Shown here piece after piece: positions 41,058-49,539 of a stretch of DNA of 64,000 nucleotides. The stretch is from Paenibacillus_I sp035510375 (GTDB lineage: Bacteria > Bacillota > Bacilli > Paenibacillales > Paenibacillaceae), in the NCBI RefSeq assembly GCF_035510375.1, contig NZ_DATKHG010000006.1. One strand, 5' to 3'. The first letter of the stretch is position 1. Each line of letters opens with the position of its first letter. A program made the translations under genes and the position numbers. A model generated the notes under the pieces. It ran no database searches. It was not told the origin of the DNA and worked only from the letters and a program-made list of their open reading frames with translations.

Positions 41058-42443
41058 CTAAATGTCGGAATTCCCGCTTGCGGCGCGCGTTTGCGGCGCA
41101 TTTACATCGTGCTCTTCCAGGAATTTAATGTCAAAATCCCCTTTGACGAACAGCGGATGATTGAGCAGCTTCAGATGAAACGGAATCGTCGTCTTGATGC
41201 CCTCGATCGCGAATTCGGACAAGGCGCGCTTCATGCGGGCGATCGCCTCCTCGCGGGTCGCCCCCCAGACGATCAGCTTGGCGATCATCGAATCGTAATG
41301 CGGCGAGATGACATAACCCGGATAAGCGCCGCTGTCGACGCGGACGCCCAGGCCGCCCGGCGGCAAATAAAACTGGATCTGTCCCGGCGACGGCATGAAG
41401 CCGCGCTCGGCGTCCTCCGCGTTGATCCGGCACTCGATCGACCATCCGTCGATAACGAGATCCTCCTGCCGGAAAGAAAGCGGATTGCCTTCGGCCACGG
41501 AGATCATTTCCTTGATCAGGTCGACGCCGGTGATCATCTCGGTCACCGGATGCTCGACCTGGATGCGCGTATTCATTTCCATGAAATAAAAGCTGCCGTC
41601 GGCACCAAGCAGAAATTCAAGCGTGCCCGCGCCGGAATAATCGACCGCCTTGGCCGCGCGCACCGCCGCCTGTCCCATCCGCTCGCGCAGCCCCGGCGTC
41701 ATGATCGGGCAAGGAGCCTCCTCGACCAGCTTCTGTCGGCGCCGCTGCACCGAGCAGTCGCGCTCGAACAGATGAACGGCGCTGCCGTGCTTGTCGGCCA
41801 TGATCTGGATTTCAACATGCTTCATGCCCGTCAAGTATTTCTCCAGATAAACGCCGGCATTGCCGAACGCTTTCTGGGCCTCCTGCCGGGCGGTCGCAAT
41901 CTGCTGGATCAGCGTTTCCTCGTCCTCGGCGATCCGGATGCCTTTGCCCCCTCCGCCCGCCGTCGCCTTGATGATGACCGGATAGCCGATCGACCTAGCG
42001 ATCCGCACCGCCTCGTCCAAATCCTCGACGAGACCGTCGGAGCCCGGAATGACCGGCACATCCGCGTCCTTCATCGTTTGCTTGGCGACCGACTTGTCGC
42101 CCATCTTGGCGATCGCTTGGGGCGACGGCCCGATAAACGTCATGTTGCACGACTCGACGATCTCGGCGAAGTCGGCGTTCTCGGCCAGAAACCCGTAGCC
42201 GGGATGAATCGCGTCGCAGCCGGTGAGCGTGGCGACGCTCATCAGATTGGTCAAATTGAGATAGCTGTCCTTCGAAAGCGTAGGGCCGATGCAGTACGCC
42301 TCATCCGCCAGCCGCACATGCAGCGAATCGCGGTCGGCTTCGGAATAAACGGCGACCGATTGAATGCCGAGCTCCCGGCAGGCGCGAATAATCCGAACGG
42401 CGATCTCGCCGCGGTTGGCGATCAGTATTTTATGAAATTTCAA
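41058..42443 (-). CDS. accC: Acetyl-CoA carboxylase biotin carboxylase subunit
   Basis: A 461-residue ATP-grasp enzyme that carboxylates the biotin on AccB. It shows KFHKILIANRGEIAVRI at the N-terminus, the glycine-rich loop KATAGGGGKGIR, ERDCSVQRRRQKLVEE and EMNTRIQVEHPVTE. The start is TTG at 42443: AAAGGGG lies 8 nt before it and the protein then begins MKFHK as in other AccC proteins, whereas the ATG at 42464 has no site. Confidence 0.96.
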   Translation of the reverse strand: MKFHKILIANRGEIAVRIIRACRELGIQSVAVYSEADRDSLHVRLADEAYCIGPTLSKDSYLNLTNLMSVATLTGCDAIHPGYGFLAENADFAEIVESCNMTFIGPSPQAIAKMGDKSVAKQTMKDADVPVIPGSDGLVEDLDEAVRIARSIGYPVIIKATAGGGGKGIRIAEDEETLIQQIATARQEAQKAFGNAGVYLEKYLTGMKHVEIQIMADKHGSAVHLFERDCSVQRRRQKLVEEAPCPIMTPGLRERMGQAAVRAAKAVDYSGAGTLEFLLGADGSFYFMEMNTRIQVEHPVTEMITGVDLIKEMISVAEGNPLSFRQEDLVIDGWSIECRINAEDAERGFMPSPGQIQFYLPPGGLGVRVDSGAYPGYVISPHYDSMIAKLIVWGATREEAIARMKRALSEFAIEGIKTTIPFHLKLLNHPLFVKGDFDIKFLEEHDVNAPQTRAASGNSDI

Positions 42444-42480
42444 TCGTCTGACCCCTTTCAGCATTTCGGTAAGCGGCCGG

Positions 42481-42966
42481 TTATTCCGGCTTCACGAGGA
42501 ACAGCGGTTGACCGTATTCGACCAGCTGGCCGCTCTCCACAAGCACCTCGACGATCTCGCCGCGCACCTCGGCCTCCAGCTCGTTCATCAGCTTCATCGC
42601 CTCGAGGATGCAGACGACCGTCTTCTCGCCGACGCGGTCGCCGACGTTGACGTACGGACCCGCTTCGGGCGACGGGGAACTATAAAACGTGCCGACCATC
42701 GGCGATACGATCCGGTGCAGATTGTCCTTCTCAGCCGCGGCCGAAGCCGGAGCGGCCGCCGCTCCGACAGCGGCGGGCTGCGCGGCAGCGGGCGATGGAG
42801 CAGGCATATATGTATGGGCGGCGGGAGCGGCGGTTACCGTCACAACCTCCGGTTTGCCGGGTTTGCGGATGAGCAGGCGGGCGCCCTCATTCTCGATTTC
42901 GAGCTCATGAACCGAGGTCGAATCGATGAGCTTGACCAGCTCCTTGATTTCACTGAGCTTGAACAT
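42481..42966 (-). CDS. accB: Biotin carboxyl carrier protein of acetyl-CoA carboxylase
   Basis: A 161-residue BCCP. The N-terminal helical part (MFKLSEIKELVKLID) is joined by an Ala/Pro-rich linker (about 46-80) to the biotinyl domain with the modified K125 in EAMKLMNE. AAGGAG precedes the ATG at 42966. It is followed by accC after 37 bp. Together they perform the first half-reaction of fatty acid synthesis. Confidence 0.96.
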   Translation of the reverse strand: MFKLSEIKELVKLIDSTSVHELEIENEGARLLIRKPGKPEVVTVTAAPAAHTYMPAPSPAAAQPAAVGAAAAPASAAAEKDNLHRIVSPMVGTFYSSPSPEAGPYVNVGDRVGEKTVVCILEAMKLMNELEAEVRGEIVEVLVESGQLVEYGQPLFLVKPE

Positions 42967-43033
42967 GGACGATTCACTCCTTAGCATTGGTGACACAGAT
43001 CACTGCATTGCCATTCTTTCACATAACGTTGCT

Positions 43034-43042
43034 ATTATATCA
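43034..43042 (-). promoter_or_regulatory. Extended -10 promoter of accBC
   Basis: The minus strand reads TGATATAAT, a perfect TATAAT with the TGn extension, 68 bp before accB. The -35 region is weak (TTCGTG at 17 bp). No FapR-like operator is visible next to it. Confidence 0.6.
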
Positions 43043-43086
43043 TAAAGCCCCCGGAACACGAACCCATTTTTTTGTCGGCAAAATAC

Positions 43087-43227
43087 TCCCCAAAAAGTGA
43101 CGTGATGGCTCTGCAGCTTCATCCGATGACCGGACTGTTAAGTCCGCTCGCATCGAAAGTTACCGCTAATCGTGGTCGCTCATCTTCGATTTGCAGCAAT
43201 GTAACTTTCGATATTGCTTTTCGGGGA
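43087..43227 (+). repeat. Dispersed intergenic repeat, long form (A)
   Basis: The element begins TCCCCAAAAAGTGA and ends GCTTTTCGGGGA, so its ends form an imperfect inverted repeat. Compared with the short copies at 57180 and 61288 it carries about 87 bp of extra interior sequence, which is also in the copy at 12170. The interior holds a perfect 12-bp inverted repeat (43152-43163 with 43201-43212). It lies between the spoIIIAH terminator and the accB promoter. Confidence 0.8.
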
Positions 43228-43257
43228 CCTCGTAAGGATATAAAATCATATACACAA

Positions 43258-43299
43258 AAACGGTCCCGCGCGCCCGTTTGCCGGGCGGCGGCGACCGTT
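43258..43299 (-). terminator. Terminator of the spoIIIA operon
   Basis: AAACGGTC (43258-43265) pairs with GACCGTTT (43292-43299) plus an inner GC stem, and TTTTTGTG follows on the minus strand. It lies 12 bp after spoIIIAH. Confidence 0.85.
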
Positions 43300-43310
43300 T
43301 CTGACACAGC

Positions 43311-43988
43311 TTAAGGGACGAATTGGACCGATACCTTGTCCGCGGACACGCCCATCGTCTTCATCACTTTATCGATGATTTCGGCTGCTTGGGAGCGCTC
43401 CAGCTTGGCGCTCTGCACGACGACCTTGTAGGCGTCGTTCTCCTCCGCCACGACCGCGTTCGGGAACGAGCCGAGCAGCTGCTGTTCCAGGTCGTTGATT
43501 TTCTCTTTCTTCTCTTCCAACCGGCCGAGCTCGGCGACCGCCGCCGTCGTTTGGCTCGGGTCGTTGTCCGTGTTGGAGATGATGCCGAACAGCTCATCCA
43601 TTTTCTTATTGAGCGCGTCCAACTGGCCCATCTGCAGCCTCGTTATGGTGTCGCCGCCGACCGCCGTCGTCCCTTGGGACGCCACCTGCTCCAGCACCTC
43701 TTCGTCCGTCTTCGCCGCGTCGCCGTTTGCCGCCGCGCCGTCGCCGCCAAGGTTCGCATCGCCGGAAGGCGCGCCGTCCGCCACCTCGTCGACCGTGATC
43801 TGTTCGGCGCTCGGATCCCCGGCGTTTCCGGCATCCGTTCCATCCGCTGCCCGGTTCGAGCCTTGAACCGTTTCGGCGTCAAGGCCGCTGCCCGAATCAA
43901 GGTCTTCGGTAAACAAATAATACGCGGATAGCACCACCATCAAGCTAAGCATCGATACCAGCCAGATCGTCTGTCTTTTCGTGTTCAT
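43311..43988 (-). CDS. spoIIIAH: Stage III sporulation protein AH
   Basis: A 225-residue protein with one N-terminal transmembrane segment (TIWLVSMLSLMVVLSAYYLF), an acidic, Ala/Gly-rich stretch of about 90 residues, and a C-terminal YscJ/FliF-like ring-forming domain ending VSADKVSVQFVP. It binds forespore SpoIIQ and forms part of the channel between mother cell and forespore. GGGGAGG supports the ATG at 43988. Confidence 0.93.
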   Translation of the reverse strand: MNTKRQTIWLVSMLSLMVVLSAYYLFTEDLDSGSGLDAETVQGSNRAADGTDAGNAGDPSAEQITVDEVADGAPSGDANLGGDGAAANGDAAKTDEEVLEQVASQGTTAVGGDTITRLQMGQLDALNKKMDELFGIISNTDNDPSQTTAAVAELGRLEEKKEKINDLEQQLLGSFPNAVVAEENDAYKVVVQSAKLERSQAAEIIDKVMKTMGVSADKVSVQFVP

Positions 43989-44035
43989 TGAAACGTTCCT
44001 CCCCATGATATGATCTCGTTTCGGCCGCCGCCGGC

Positions 44036-44671
44036 TCAACCCTGCTTGCGGGGCACGACCGAAATACGGTGCGGCGCCACATTGATCCCTTTTTGAACCG
44101 CATCCGCAATGAGCATGCGTACGGTGGCGTTCTCCGCTCCTTTGGCCACAACCAGAATTCCGCGCACCCTCGGCTTGATTTTTTTCGTGACGACCGGCGT
44201 CTCATCTCCCGACAGCTCGTACAGGACGACCTGGCCGTCCTCCGTCGTTGACGTCACCCGCCGGCGGCCGCCCTTGCCGTCGTTCTCTTCGGTCGTTTGC
44301 TCGGACGTCTTCCCGTTTTTCTCATACACGACCTCCTCGGTGGAGTCGATCGTGACGAGCACGTCCACCGTGCCGACGCCGACGATTTTCTCCAAAATTT
44401 CCTTCAAACGCGTCTCCAGAGGCTGCTCGATCGACTCAAACGGCGATTGCCCGTCCGGCTGGCGGCCGGAGAACGCCTCTTCCGCGGCAGGCGCAGAACC
44501 GCCGGCATTCTCGGCCGGCTCCACCTCCCGAAGCGACAGGAACGAATTAAGGATAAGCAGCGCGGCGCCCAGACAGCCGATCAGCAGCAGCCACCGCAGC
44601 GACTTGACCCGCTTCGGGCCGCCCGGGCCGCCGCCTACCGCAGATTCCAGTCCTTCCAGCCATTTCGCCAA
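44036..44671 (-). CDS. spoIIIAG: Stage III sporulation protein AG
   Basis: A 211-residue single-pass protein (TM about 26-45) with an outer ring-building domain (LKEILEKIVGVGTVDVLVTIDSTEEVVYEKN and the C-terminal PRVRGILVVAKGAENATVRMLIADAV). SpoIIIAG forms a large ring in the mother-cell membrane of the feeding-tube complex. It follows spoIIIAF by 36 bp. Confidence 0.93.
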   Translation of the reverse strand: MAKWLEGLESAVGGGPGGPKRVKSLRWLLLIGCLGAALLILNSFLSLREVEPAENAGGSAPAAEEAFSGRQPDGQSPFESIEQPLETRLKEILEKIVGVGTVDVLVTIDSTEEVVYEKNGKTSEQTTEENDGKGGRRRVTSTTEDGQVVLYELSGDETPVVTKKIKPRVRGILVVAKGAENATVRMLIADAVQKGINVAPHRISVVPRKQG

Positions 44672-44707
44672 CCCCGTTCTCTCCCTTCATCGCAAACCCG
44701 TTTCCGC

Positions 44708-45445
44708 TCATTCCGCGGACATGCTCACGGCAATCCGCTCCGGCTCCACCCCCCACCTCTGCTGCACGAGTGCGCGGATTTTGGCGGCAAGCGCCGGTTC
44801 GGCCGCCGGCTCCGTTCCGCGCGGGCCGTCTCCGGGTGTCCCGGCGGGCTCCGCCTGTTGCTCTTCGGGCCAATCGATCGCCACCTCGACCGGCTCGATC
44901 GTTTCGATCGCTTCGACGGTTACCGGTTCCCGGATGCCGGCGCCTCTCCCGGACGACGGCGTCCCGCCGCCGCCCGCATCGGCGCCGGGAACGGCAAGCG
45001 TCACGCTTACCGACCGGAACGACGCCCCCTCCGAAGCATCCCAGGCCAGTTCCACCTTGACCCTGGCGCCTTCCACGCCGGTCTCGCGCCGCAGCTCATC
45101 CTCCATCGACAATTCCAGGCTGCGGGCCGCGAGCAGCGCCGCTTCCCGCTGCCCGCTTTCCCGCAGCTTCCGGGCGTCCCGCTCGATGTCCTCCAGCTTC
45201 GGCATGCCGGGCGCCGCTTCCCGCGAAGACGCCTCCCAGCCGCGGATGCTCCGGTCGAGAAGCTCGGCGGGGTCGCCGCGCAGCAGCGCCATTACCGGTG
45301 TGAGCATCGCAAGCAGGATAAGAAGGCCGAGCACCAGGCGCATGTAGCGGTGGAACGAATTGCCGGGCAGCAGCAGCTCCACGACCGACGCCAGCAGCAC
45401 GACCGCCAGCAGTTGTTTAAGCCAATCGCTCAGCCAAGCCAGCAA
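44708..45445 (-). CDS. spoIIIAF: Stage III sporulation protein AF
   Basis: A 245-residue protein with two N-terminal transmembrane helices (LLAVVLLASVVELLLPG and LVLGLLILLAMLTPVMALL) and a soluble domain. A Pro/Gly-rich stretch lies near residues 155-175, and the domain ends with the RWGVEPERIAVSMS strand. Translation starts at TTG (45445), 8 nt after GGAGG. Confidence 0.9.
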   Translation of the reverse strand: MLAWLSDWLKQLLAVVLLASVVELLLPGNSFHRYMRLVLGLLILLAMLTPVMALLRGDPAELLDRSIRGWEASSREAAPGMPKLEDIERDARKLRESGQREAALLAARSLELSMEDELRRETGVEGARVKVELAWDASEGASFRSVSVTLAVPGADAGGGGTPSSGRGAGIREPVTVEAIETIEPVEVAIDWPEEQQAEPAGTPGDGPRGTEPAAEPALAAKIRALVQQRWGVEPERIAVSMSAE

Positions 45446-45460
45446 ACCGGTTCCCTCCGT

Positions 45461-46768
45461 TCACCTGATCATGATCGCCGCGTTTCCCGCCGTCAAAATG
45501 ATCGTCACCGCCAGGAAGAACATCAAGCCGACCGCGGCAAGCGCGGCGAATACGTAGACCATCGTTTTGCCGATCGTGTCGAGCGTGCCGACGATCGGAC
45601 TGTTGCCGAGCGGCTGCATGACGGCGGCTGACACTTTGTATATGAAGGCAAGCACCAAAATTTTGACCGCCGGAAACACGCACAGGAACAGCAGGATAAC
45701 GACGCCGGCGAGGCCGATCGCGTTCTTCACGAGCAGGGAGGCCGACATGACCGTGTCCGCGGCGTCCGCGAACAGCCGCCCCACGACAGGCACGAAGTTG
45801 CCGGTCACGAATTTGGCCGTCCGGATGGCGACGCCGTCGGTGACGGAGCCTGTGGCGCCCTGCACCGAAATGACGCCGAGAAAAGCGGTCAGCAGCAGGC
45901 CGAGCGTGCCGACGGCGATCGTGCGGAGAAGATTCGCAAGCTGCGTCACCTTGAACTTATCCGACAGCGCGCTGGCGATATGCAGCACCGCCGAAAAAAA
46001 CAGAAGCGGAAAAACGAGCGTGTAGATCAGCGTTCCGACCGTATGGATCATGAAAACGATCAGCGGGTGCATCACGGTGACGGTGACGACGTTCCCCATC
46101 GAAGCGAGCAGCGTCAGCAGCAGCGGGATCATCGCCATCATGAACTGGATCATTCCGCCGATCGCGTCCTTGGCATAGCCGATCGCGGTATTGAAGCTGT
46201 TGACCGCCAGCACGAGCAGCACCATATAGGCGACGGCATAAGCCACTTTGCTGACGGCATTGCGCTCGAACGCGGTCTGCATCGTCTCCAGAATCATGCA
46301 AAACACGGTCAGCATCACGATCGTGACGATCAACTTGCCGCTGTACAGCACTTCGTACAGCACGTAGCGGAGCAAGCCGGCAAGCACGGTGCGGAAATCG
46401 AGCCCTTCGCCGCCCGGAAGGATCATTTCCATAAAGCTCGGCACGCGCCGATCGGGAAAAAAGCCGCCGTAATCCTTCATCAGCCTGTTCCAGTAGGCCT
46501 CCACGGCCGCGGTGTCGATATCCCGAAGCCGCGATTCGGTCAGCCCCCCCGTCATGCCGCCGTCAAGCGGCCCGAACGTCCCGGCGTCCGCCGCCCGATC
46601 CCCGTAACCGGGCTCCGGCACGGCTGCCGGCTCCGCCGCCGCGAATCCGACGGATGCGAGCATCGCCAGCACGATCAGCGCCAGCATGCCCGCCGTCGGC
46701 AGGCGGGTTCGGCGGAGCAGCGGCAGCGGCCCCGGGCCGGTTCCTTGCCTTTTCCGCACCGTCCTCAT
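45461..46768 (-). CDS. spoIIIAE: Stage III sporulation protein AE
   Basis: A 435-residue polytopic membrane protein with a signal-like N-terminus and about eight hydrophobic segments (for example LIVTIVMLTVFCMILETMQTAF and GATGSVTDGVAIRTAKFVTGNFVPVVG). It is the main channel-like membrane component of the SpoIIIA complex. The start codon overlaps the spoIIIAD stop as ATGA. Confidence 0.94.
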   Translation of the reverse strand: MRTVRKRQGTGPGPLPLLRRTRLPTAGMLALIVLAMLASVGFAAAEPAAVPEPGYGDRAADAGTFGPLDGGMTGGLTESRLRDIDTAAVEAYWNRLMKDYGGFFPDRRVPSFMEMILPGGEGLDFRTVLAGLLRYVLYEVLYSGKLIVTIVMLTVFCMILETMQTAFERNAVSKVAYAVAYMVLLVLAVNSFNTAIGYAKDAIGGMIQFMMAMIPLLLTLLASMGNVVTVTVMHPLIVFMIHTVGTLIYTLVFPLLFFSAVLHIASALSDKFKVTQLANLLRTIAVGTLGLLLTAFLGVISVQGATGSVTDGVAIRTAKFVTGNFVPVVGRLFADAADTVMSASLLVKNAIGLAGVVILLFLCVFPAVKILVLAFIYKVSAAVMQPLGNSPIVGTLDTIGKTMVYVFAALAAVGLMFFLAVTIILTAGNAAIMIR

Positions 46769-47160
46769 CCCCCTTCCGGCAGCAGGCCGATCACGGTCTC
46801 GATAATGACGCCGATGATCGGGACCGCCATGACGAGAATGAGCACTTTGCCCGCGAATTCGATTTTGGAAGCGACGCTTTCCTGACCGGCGTCCCGCACG
46901 ATTTGCGCGCCGAATTCGGCAATGTAGGCGATGCCGATAATTTTGAGAATCGTCTGTAAATAGATGTCCGGAATGCCGGACCGGTCGGCCAGTTCCTCAA
47001 GCACGGTGATGACCGCATCGATCTTGCCGATCAGAAACAGAAAGACGTAGAGGCCGGTGAAAGCCGCGAGCAAAAAGGCGAACATCGGCTTCTGCTCCCT
47101 GATGATCAGGATGAGCACGGTGGCGATCAGCCCGAGACCGACGATCTGAATGATTTCCAC
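46765..47160 (-). CDS. spoIIIAD: Stage III sporulation protein AD
   Basis: A 131-residue membrane protein with three or four helices; IIQIVGLGLIATVLILIIREQKP and LKIIGIAYIAEFGAQI are characteristic. A GTG at 47160, 8 nt after AGG, gives the usual N-terminus; the in-frame GTG at 47169 lacks a site. It resembles SpoIIIAC in its first half. Confidence 0.92.
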   Translation of the reverse strand: MEIIQIVGLGLIATVLILIIREQKPMFAFLLAAFTGLYVFLFLIGKIDAVITVLEELADRSGIPDIYLQTILKIIGIAYIAEFGAQIVRDAGQESVASKIEFAGKVLILVMAVPIIGVIIETVIGLLPEGG

Positions 47161-47183
47161 TGCGGTCACCTACTTGTCCGTCT

Positions 47184-47387
47184 TCACTGGAATAAAAAGA
47201 TCGTTTTGATTTCCTGGAACAATTCATTCAGCAGCCGCACCACCATAAACAGCACGACCACGAAGCCGATAACCGTTACCCAATGCGCCATGTCCTCCTT
47301 GCCCATCTGCTTCAGGACGGTGTGAATCATCGCGATGACGATGCCGATCCCGGCAATTTGAAAAATGGCGCTGACGTCAATATTCAT
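47184..47387 (-). CDS. spoIIIAC: Stage III sporulation protein AC
   Basis: A 67-residue protein with two transmembrane helices (IFQIAGIGIVIAMIHTVL and WVTVIGFVVVLFMVVRLL), the standard size for SpoIIIAC. GGGAGG is placed 8 nt before the ATG. It lies between spoIIIAB and spoIIIAD. Confidence 0.93.
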   Translation of the reverse strand: MNIDVSAIFQIAGIGIVIAMIHTVLKQMGKEDMAHWVTVIGFVVVLFMVVRLLNELFQEIKTIFLFQ

Positions 47388-47401
47388 CTTCCGGCCTCCC
47401 G

Positions 47402-47920
47402 CTACAACATGAGAATGACGACTAGAGCGGCCGCCAAAACGCCGAGGCTTCTCCACATCTTGCCGTAGCGGGACTGCTCCTCCCGCGCGGTCTCCTCTTC
47501 GGCCCGGATCTGCAGCATCGCAAGCCGCAAATGCTTGATCTGGTCCTCCCGATCGCTGATGCCGAGCGCCGAGCCGAGCCTTGCCAATGACGTCCGCTCG
47601 GCTTGCAGCAGCGCGGTTCGGGGCCAGCCGCCGTCCAGCGCCGCTTCCCAGCATTCGCGGAACATCAGGCCGTCGCCCTTCCCCAGGCGCCCCGAAGCGT
47701 CCCGGAACAGCTCCGGAACCGGTCCGCGCAGACCGCTTGCGGCATTGTCCAGCGCGACGGGGAGCGGCGTATGCCCGTAGCCGATTTCCGTCTCAAGCCG
47801 CTGCAGCGCGTGCAGCAGCTGGCGAAGCTGCACGGCGCGGTCCGTATATTTCGCCGCCTGCGCGAACCCGAACATGGCGCCGGCGAACAGGATCATGATC
47901 GCGCCGATCGCCTGAATCAC
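47402..47920 (-). CDS. spoIIIAB: Stage III sporulation protein AB
   Basis: A 172-residue protein with a membrane helix at each end and a helical middle; the fold resembles GspF of type II secretion. Typical residues are RQLLHALQRLETEIGYGHTPLP and the C-terminal KMWRSLGVLAAALVVILML. Translation starts at GTG (47920), which overlaps the spoIIIAA stop as GTGA, with GGAGG upstream. Confidence 0.93.
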   Translation of the reverse strand: MIQAIGAIMILFAGAMFGFAQAAKYTDRAVQLRQLLHALQRLETEIGYGHTPLPVALDNAASGLRGPVPELFRDASGRLGKGDGLMFRECWEAALDGGWPRTALLQAERTSLARLGSALGISDREDQIKHLRLAMLQIRAEEETAREEQSRYGKMWRSLGVLAAALVVILML

Positions 47921-48972
47921 GGCACACCTCCTCTATGAAGCGCGCCGCCGTCCGCCGGCGCCGAGGGAGAGAAGCCGCCGCGGACGGCGGTCGGCTCCCT
48001 GGCGCCCGGCTTCACGCCGCCCTCGCCGGCGGCCGGAAGCACGCGGTGCGAGAGTCCGGCCGCCGTCCTGCGCAGCTCGACCAGCAAGTCGAACGCGCCC
48101 TCCTCGAGCAGGCGGCGCAGCACCGGCCTGCCGCGCGCCTCCGCCAAATCCGCCGCGTGCGCGGTAGCGATGACGGAGACGCCTGCGTGGGACGCCTCGC
48201 GGATCGCCTCCGCATCCTCCGGCCGGCCGATTTCGTCCGCAACGAGCAGCTCCGGAGACATCGATCTGAGCATCATCATCATCCCTTCCGCTTTCGGGCA
48301 GGCATCGATGACATCGGTCCGCGGGCCGACGTCGAAAGTCGGAACCCCGCGGATGCATGCCGCGATTTCGGACCGCTCGTCCACAATGCCGACCTTGCGG
48401 CCGGGCCAGCCGGCCGCGTCGGGATGGCGCCACCGCCCGTAGCTGACGGCCCTCGCGATGTCGCGGATCATCGTCGTCTTTCCCTGCTGCGGCGGAGCGA
48501 CGATCAACGCCGAACGAACCGTGCGGCCCTGCCGGTTGAGCAGACCCGGAAGGACGGCGCCGGCAACACCCTCGATATCCCGCGCAATCCGGATATTGAA
48601 GCCCGCGACGTCGCGCAGCCCGCGCACGGCGCCTCCCTCCAGCACCGTCCGGCCCGCAAGCCCGATCCGGTGCCCCCCGGCTACCGTAATGTAGCCTCTT
48701 CGCAGTTCCTCTTCCATCGCATAAAGCGAATGGTTCGTTATCCGCTCGAGCAGCTTCCGGCATATGTCCGCGCCGGGCTTGTACGCCGAGTGCGGCATGC
48801 TGTTCAACGACCCGTCTTCGCCGGCGAAGCCGAAGCCGCCGGCATAGCCGACCTCAAGCGGCCGCCCTTCCCGGATGCGGATCTCCTCCAGCTTGTCTAG
48901 CACATGTCCGGGAAGCTTGCCGAGGACGCGCTGCAGCTCCGCCGGCAGCAGGAGCAGGACATCGGTAACCAT
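47917..48972 (-). CDS. spoIIIAA: Stage III sporulation protein AA (AAA+ ATPase)
   Basis: A 351-residue secretion-type ATPase that powers the SpoIIIA-SpoIIQ complex. Walker A is APPQQGKTT, with VDERSEIA and Walker B LLVADEIG. It is about 40 residues longer than B. subtilis SpoIIIAA because of a Gly/Ala/Pro-rich C-terminal tail after SHRVLPA. It is the first gene of the operon; GGGAGG precedes the ATG and a sigma-E type promoter lies about 80 bp upstream. Confidence 0.94.
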   Translation of the reverse strand: MVTDVLLLLPAELQRVLGKLPGHVLDKLEEIRIREGRPLEVGYAGGFGFAGEDGSLNSMPHSAYKPGADICRKLLERITNHSLYAMEEELRRGYITVAGGHRIGLAGRTVLEGGAVRGLRDVAGFNIRIARDIEGVAGAVLPGLLNRQGRTVRSALIVAPPQQGKTTMIRDIARAVSYGRWRHPDAAGWPGRKVGIVDERSEIAACIRGVPTFDVGPRTDVIDACPKAEGMMMMLRSMSPELLVADEIGRPEDAEAIREASHAGVSVIATAHAADLAEARGRPVLRRLLEEGAFDLLVELRRTAAGLSHRVLPAAGEGGVKPGAREPTAVRGGFSPSAPADGGALHRGGVP

Positions 48973-49050
48973 CGGGAACGCCTCCCTTTCGGCAGCTTTT
49001 CATTCAAATCCCTGCGGCGGCGCGCCGCCGGTTGTCCTACCTTGCTCTCA

Positions 49051-49078
49051 TATATATGCGAAACCGCCCGCATTATGA
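49051..49078 (-). promoter_or_regulatory. Candidate sigma-E promoter of the spoIIIA operon
   Basis: On the minus strand TCATAAT (49078-49072) and CATATATA (49058-49051) are 13 bp apart. This resembles the sigma-E consensus KMATATT-N13/15-CATACAnT with mismatches. Sigma-E control of spoIIIA is known in B. subtilis. Confidence 0.4.
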
Positions 49079-49119
49079 CATTCTCTCTATCAACCGGCTG
49101 CCCAGCGGTGATAGAGCGT

Positions 49120-49386
49120 TCATTTTTTGAGAATGCCGACCATGAGGCAGGTGACGCCGGCCAGCACCCAGACGAATTTGCCCATCGACAGCTTATCCGA
49201 TATGCCGACGAGCCCGATCGTCGTCGTCGAGATCAGAATGAGCGGGCCGACCAGCGCCAGCGAAGAGTTGACGACAAGCGCCTTGTCGACCTGATTCAAG
49301 CGAAGCATCAGCAGCGCCGCGAAAATTTCGATGCTCCCCGACAGCAGCCGCAGGACGCCCATCGCGAGCACGATCTTGTTGATCAA
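49120..49386 (-). CDS. yqhV: YqhV family membrane protein (DUF2619)
   Basis: An 88-residue protein with three hydrophobic segments (VLAMGVLRLLSGSIEIFAALLML, LALVGPLILISTTTIGLVG, FVWVLAGVTCLMVGIL). Size, topology and place just before spoIIIAA match YqhV. Function unknown. It ends 147 bp before spoIIIAA and is divergent from comA. Confidence 0.85.
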   Translation of the reverse strand: MINKIVLAMGVLRLLSGSIEIFAALLMLRLNQVDKALVVNSSLALVGPLILISTTTIGLVGISDKLSMGKFVWVLAGVTCLMVGILKK

Positions 49387-49457
49387 CGGCCTTCCCCCCT
49401 TTCGCGCAGAAACCCGATTGATAAACCATATGCAGGCTTGTCAGCCCGCATGCCGGG

Positions 49458-49485
49458 CACCGCCCATTCGCCCGCTGCATATATT
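49458..49485 (+). promoter_or_regulatory. Candidate sigma-K promoter of comA
   Basis: CACC (49458-49461) and CATATATT (49478-49485) are 16 bp apart, near the sigma-K pattern mACm-N16-CATAnnnTA with the last A replaced by G. The start codon of comA is about 48 bp beyond the predicted transcript start. Confidence 0.35.
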
Positions 49486-49539
49486 GCTTGCATGGTTGAT
49501 ATCGCTCAACCAAAACGAGGAAGCGAGGAGATTCGGAAC

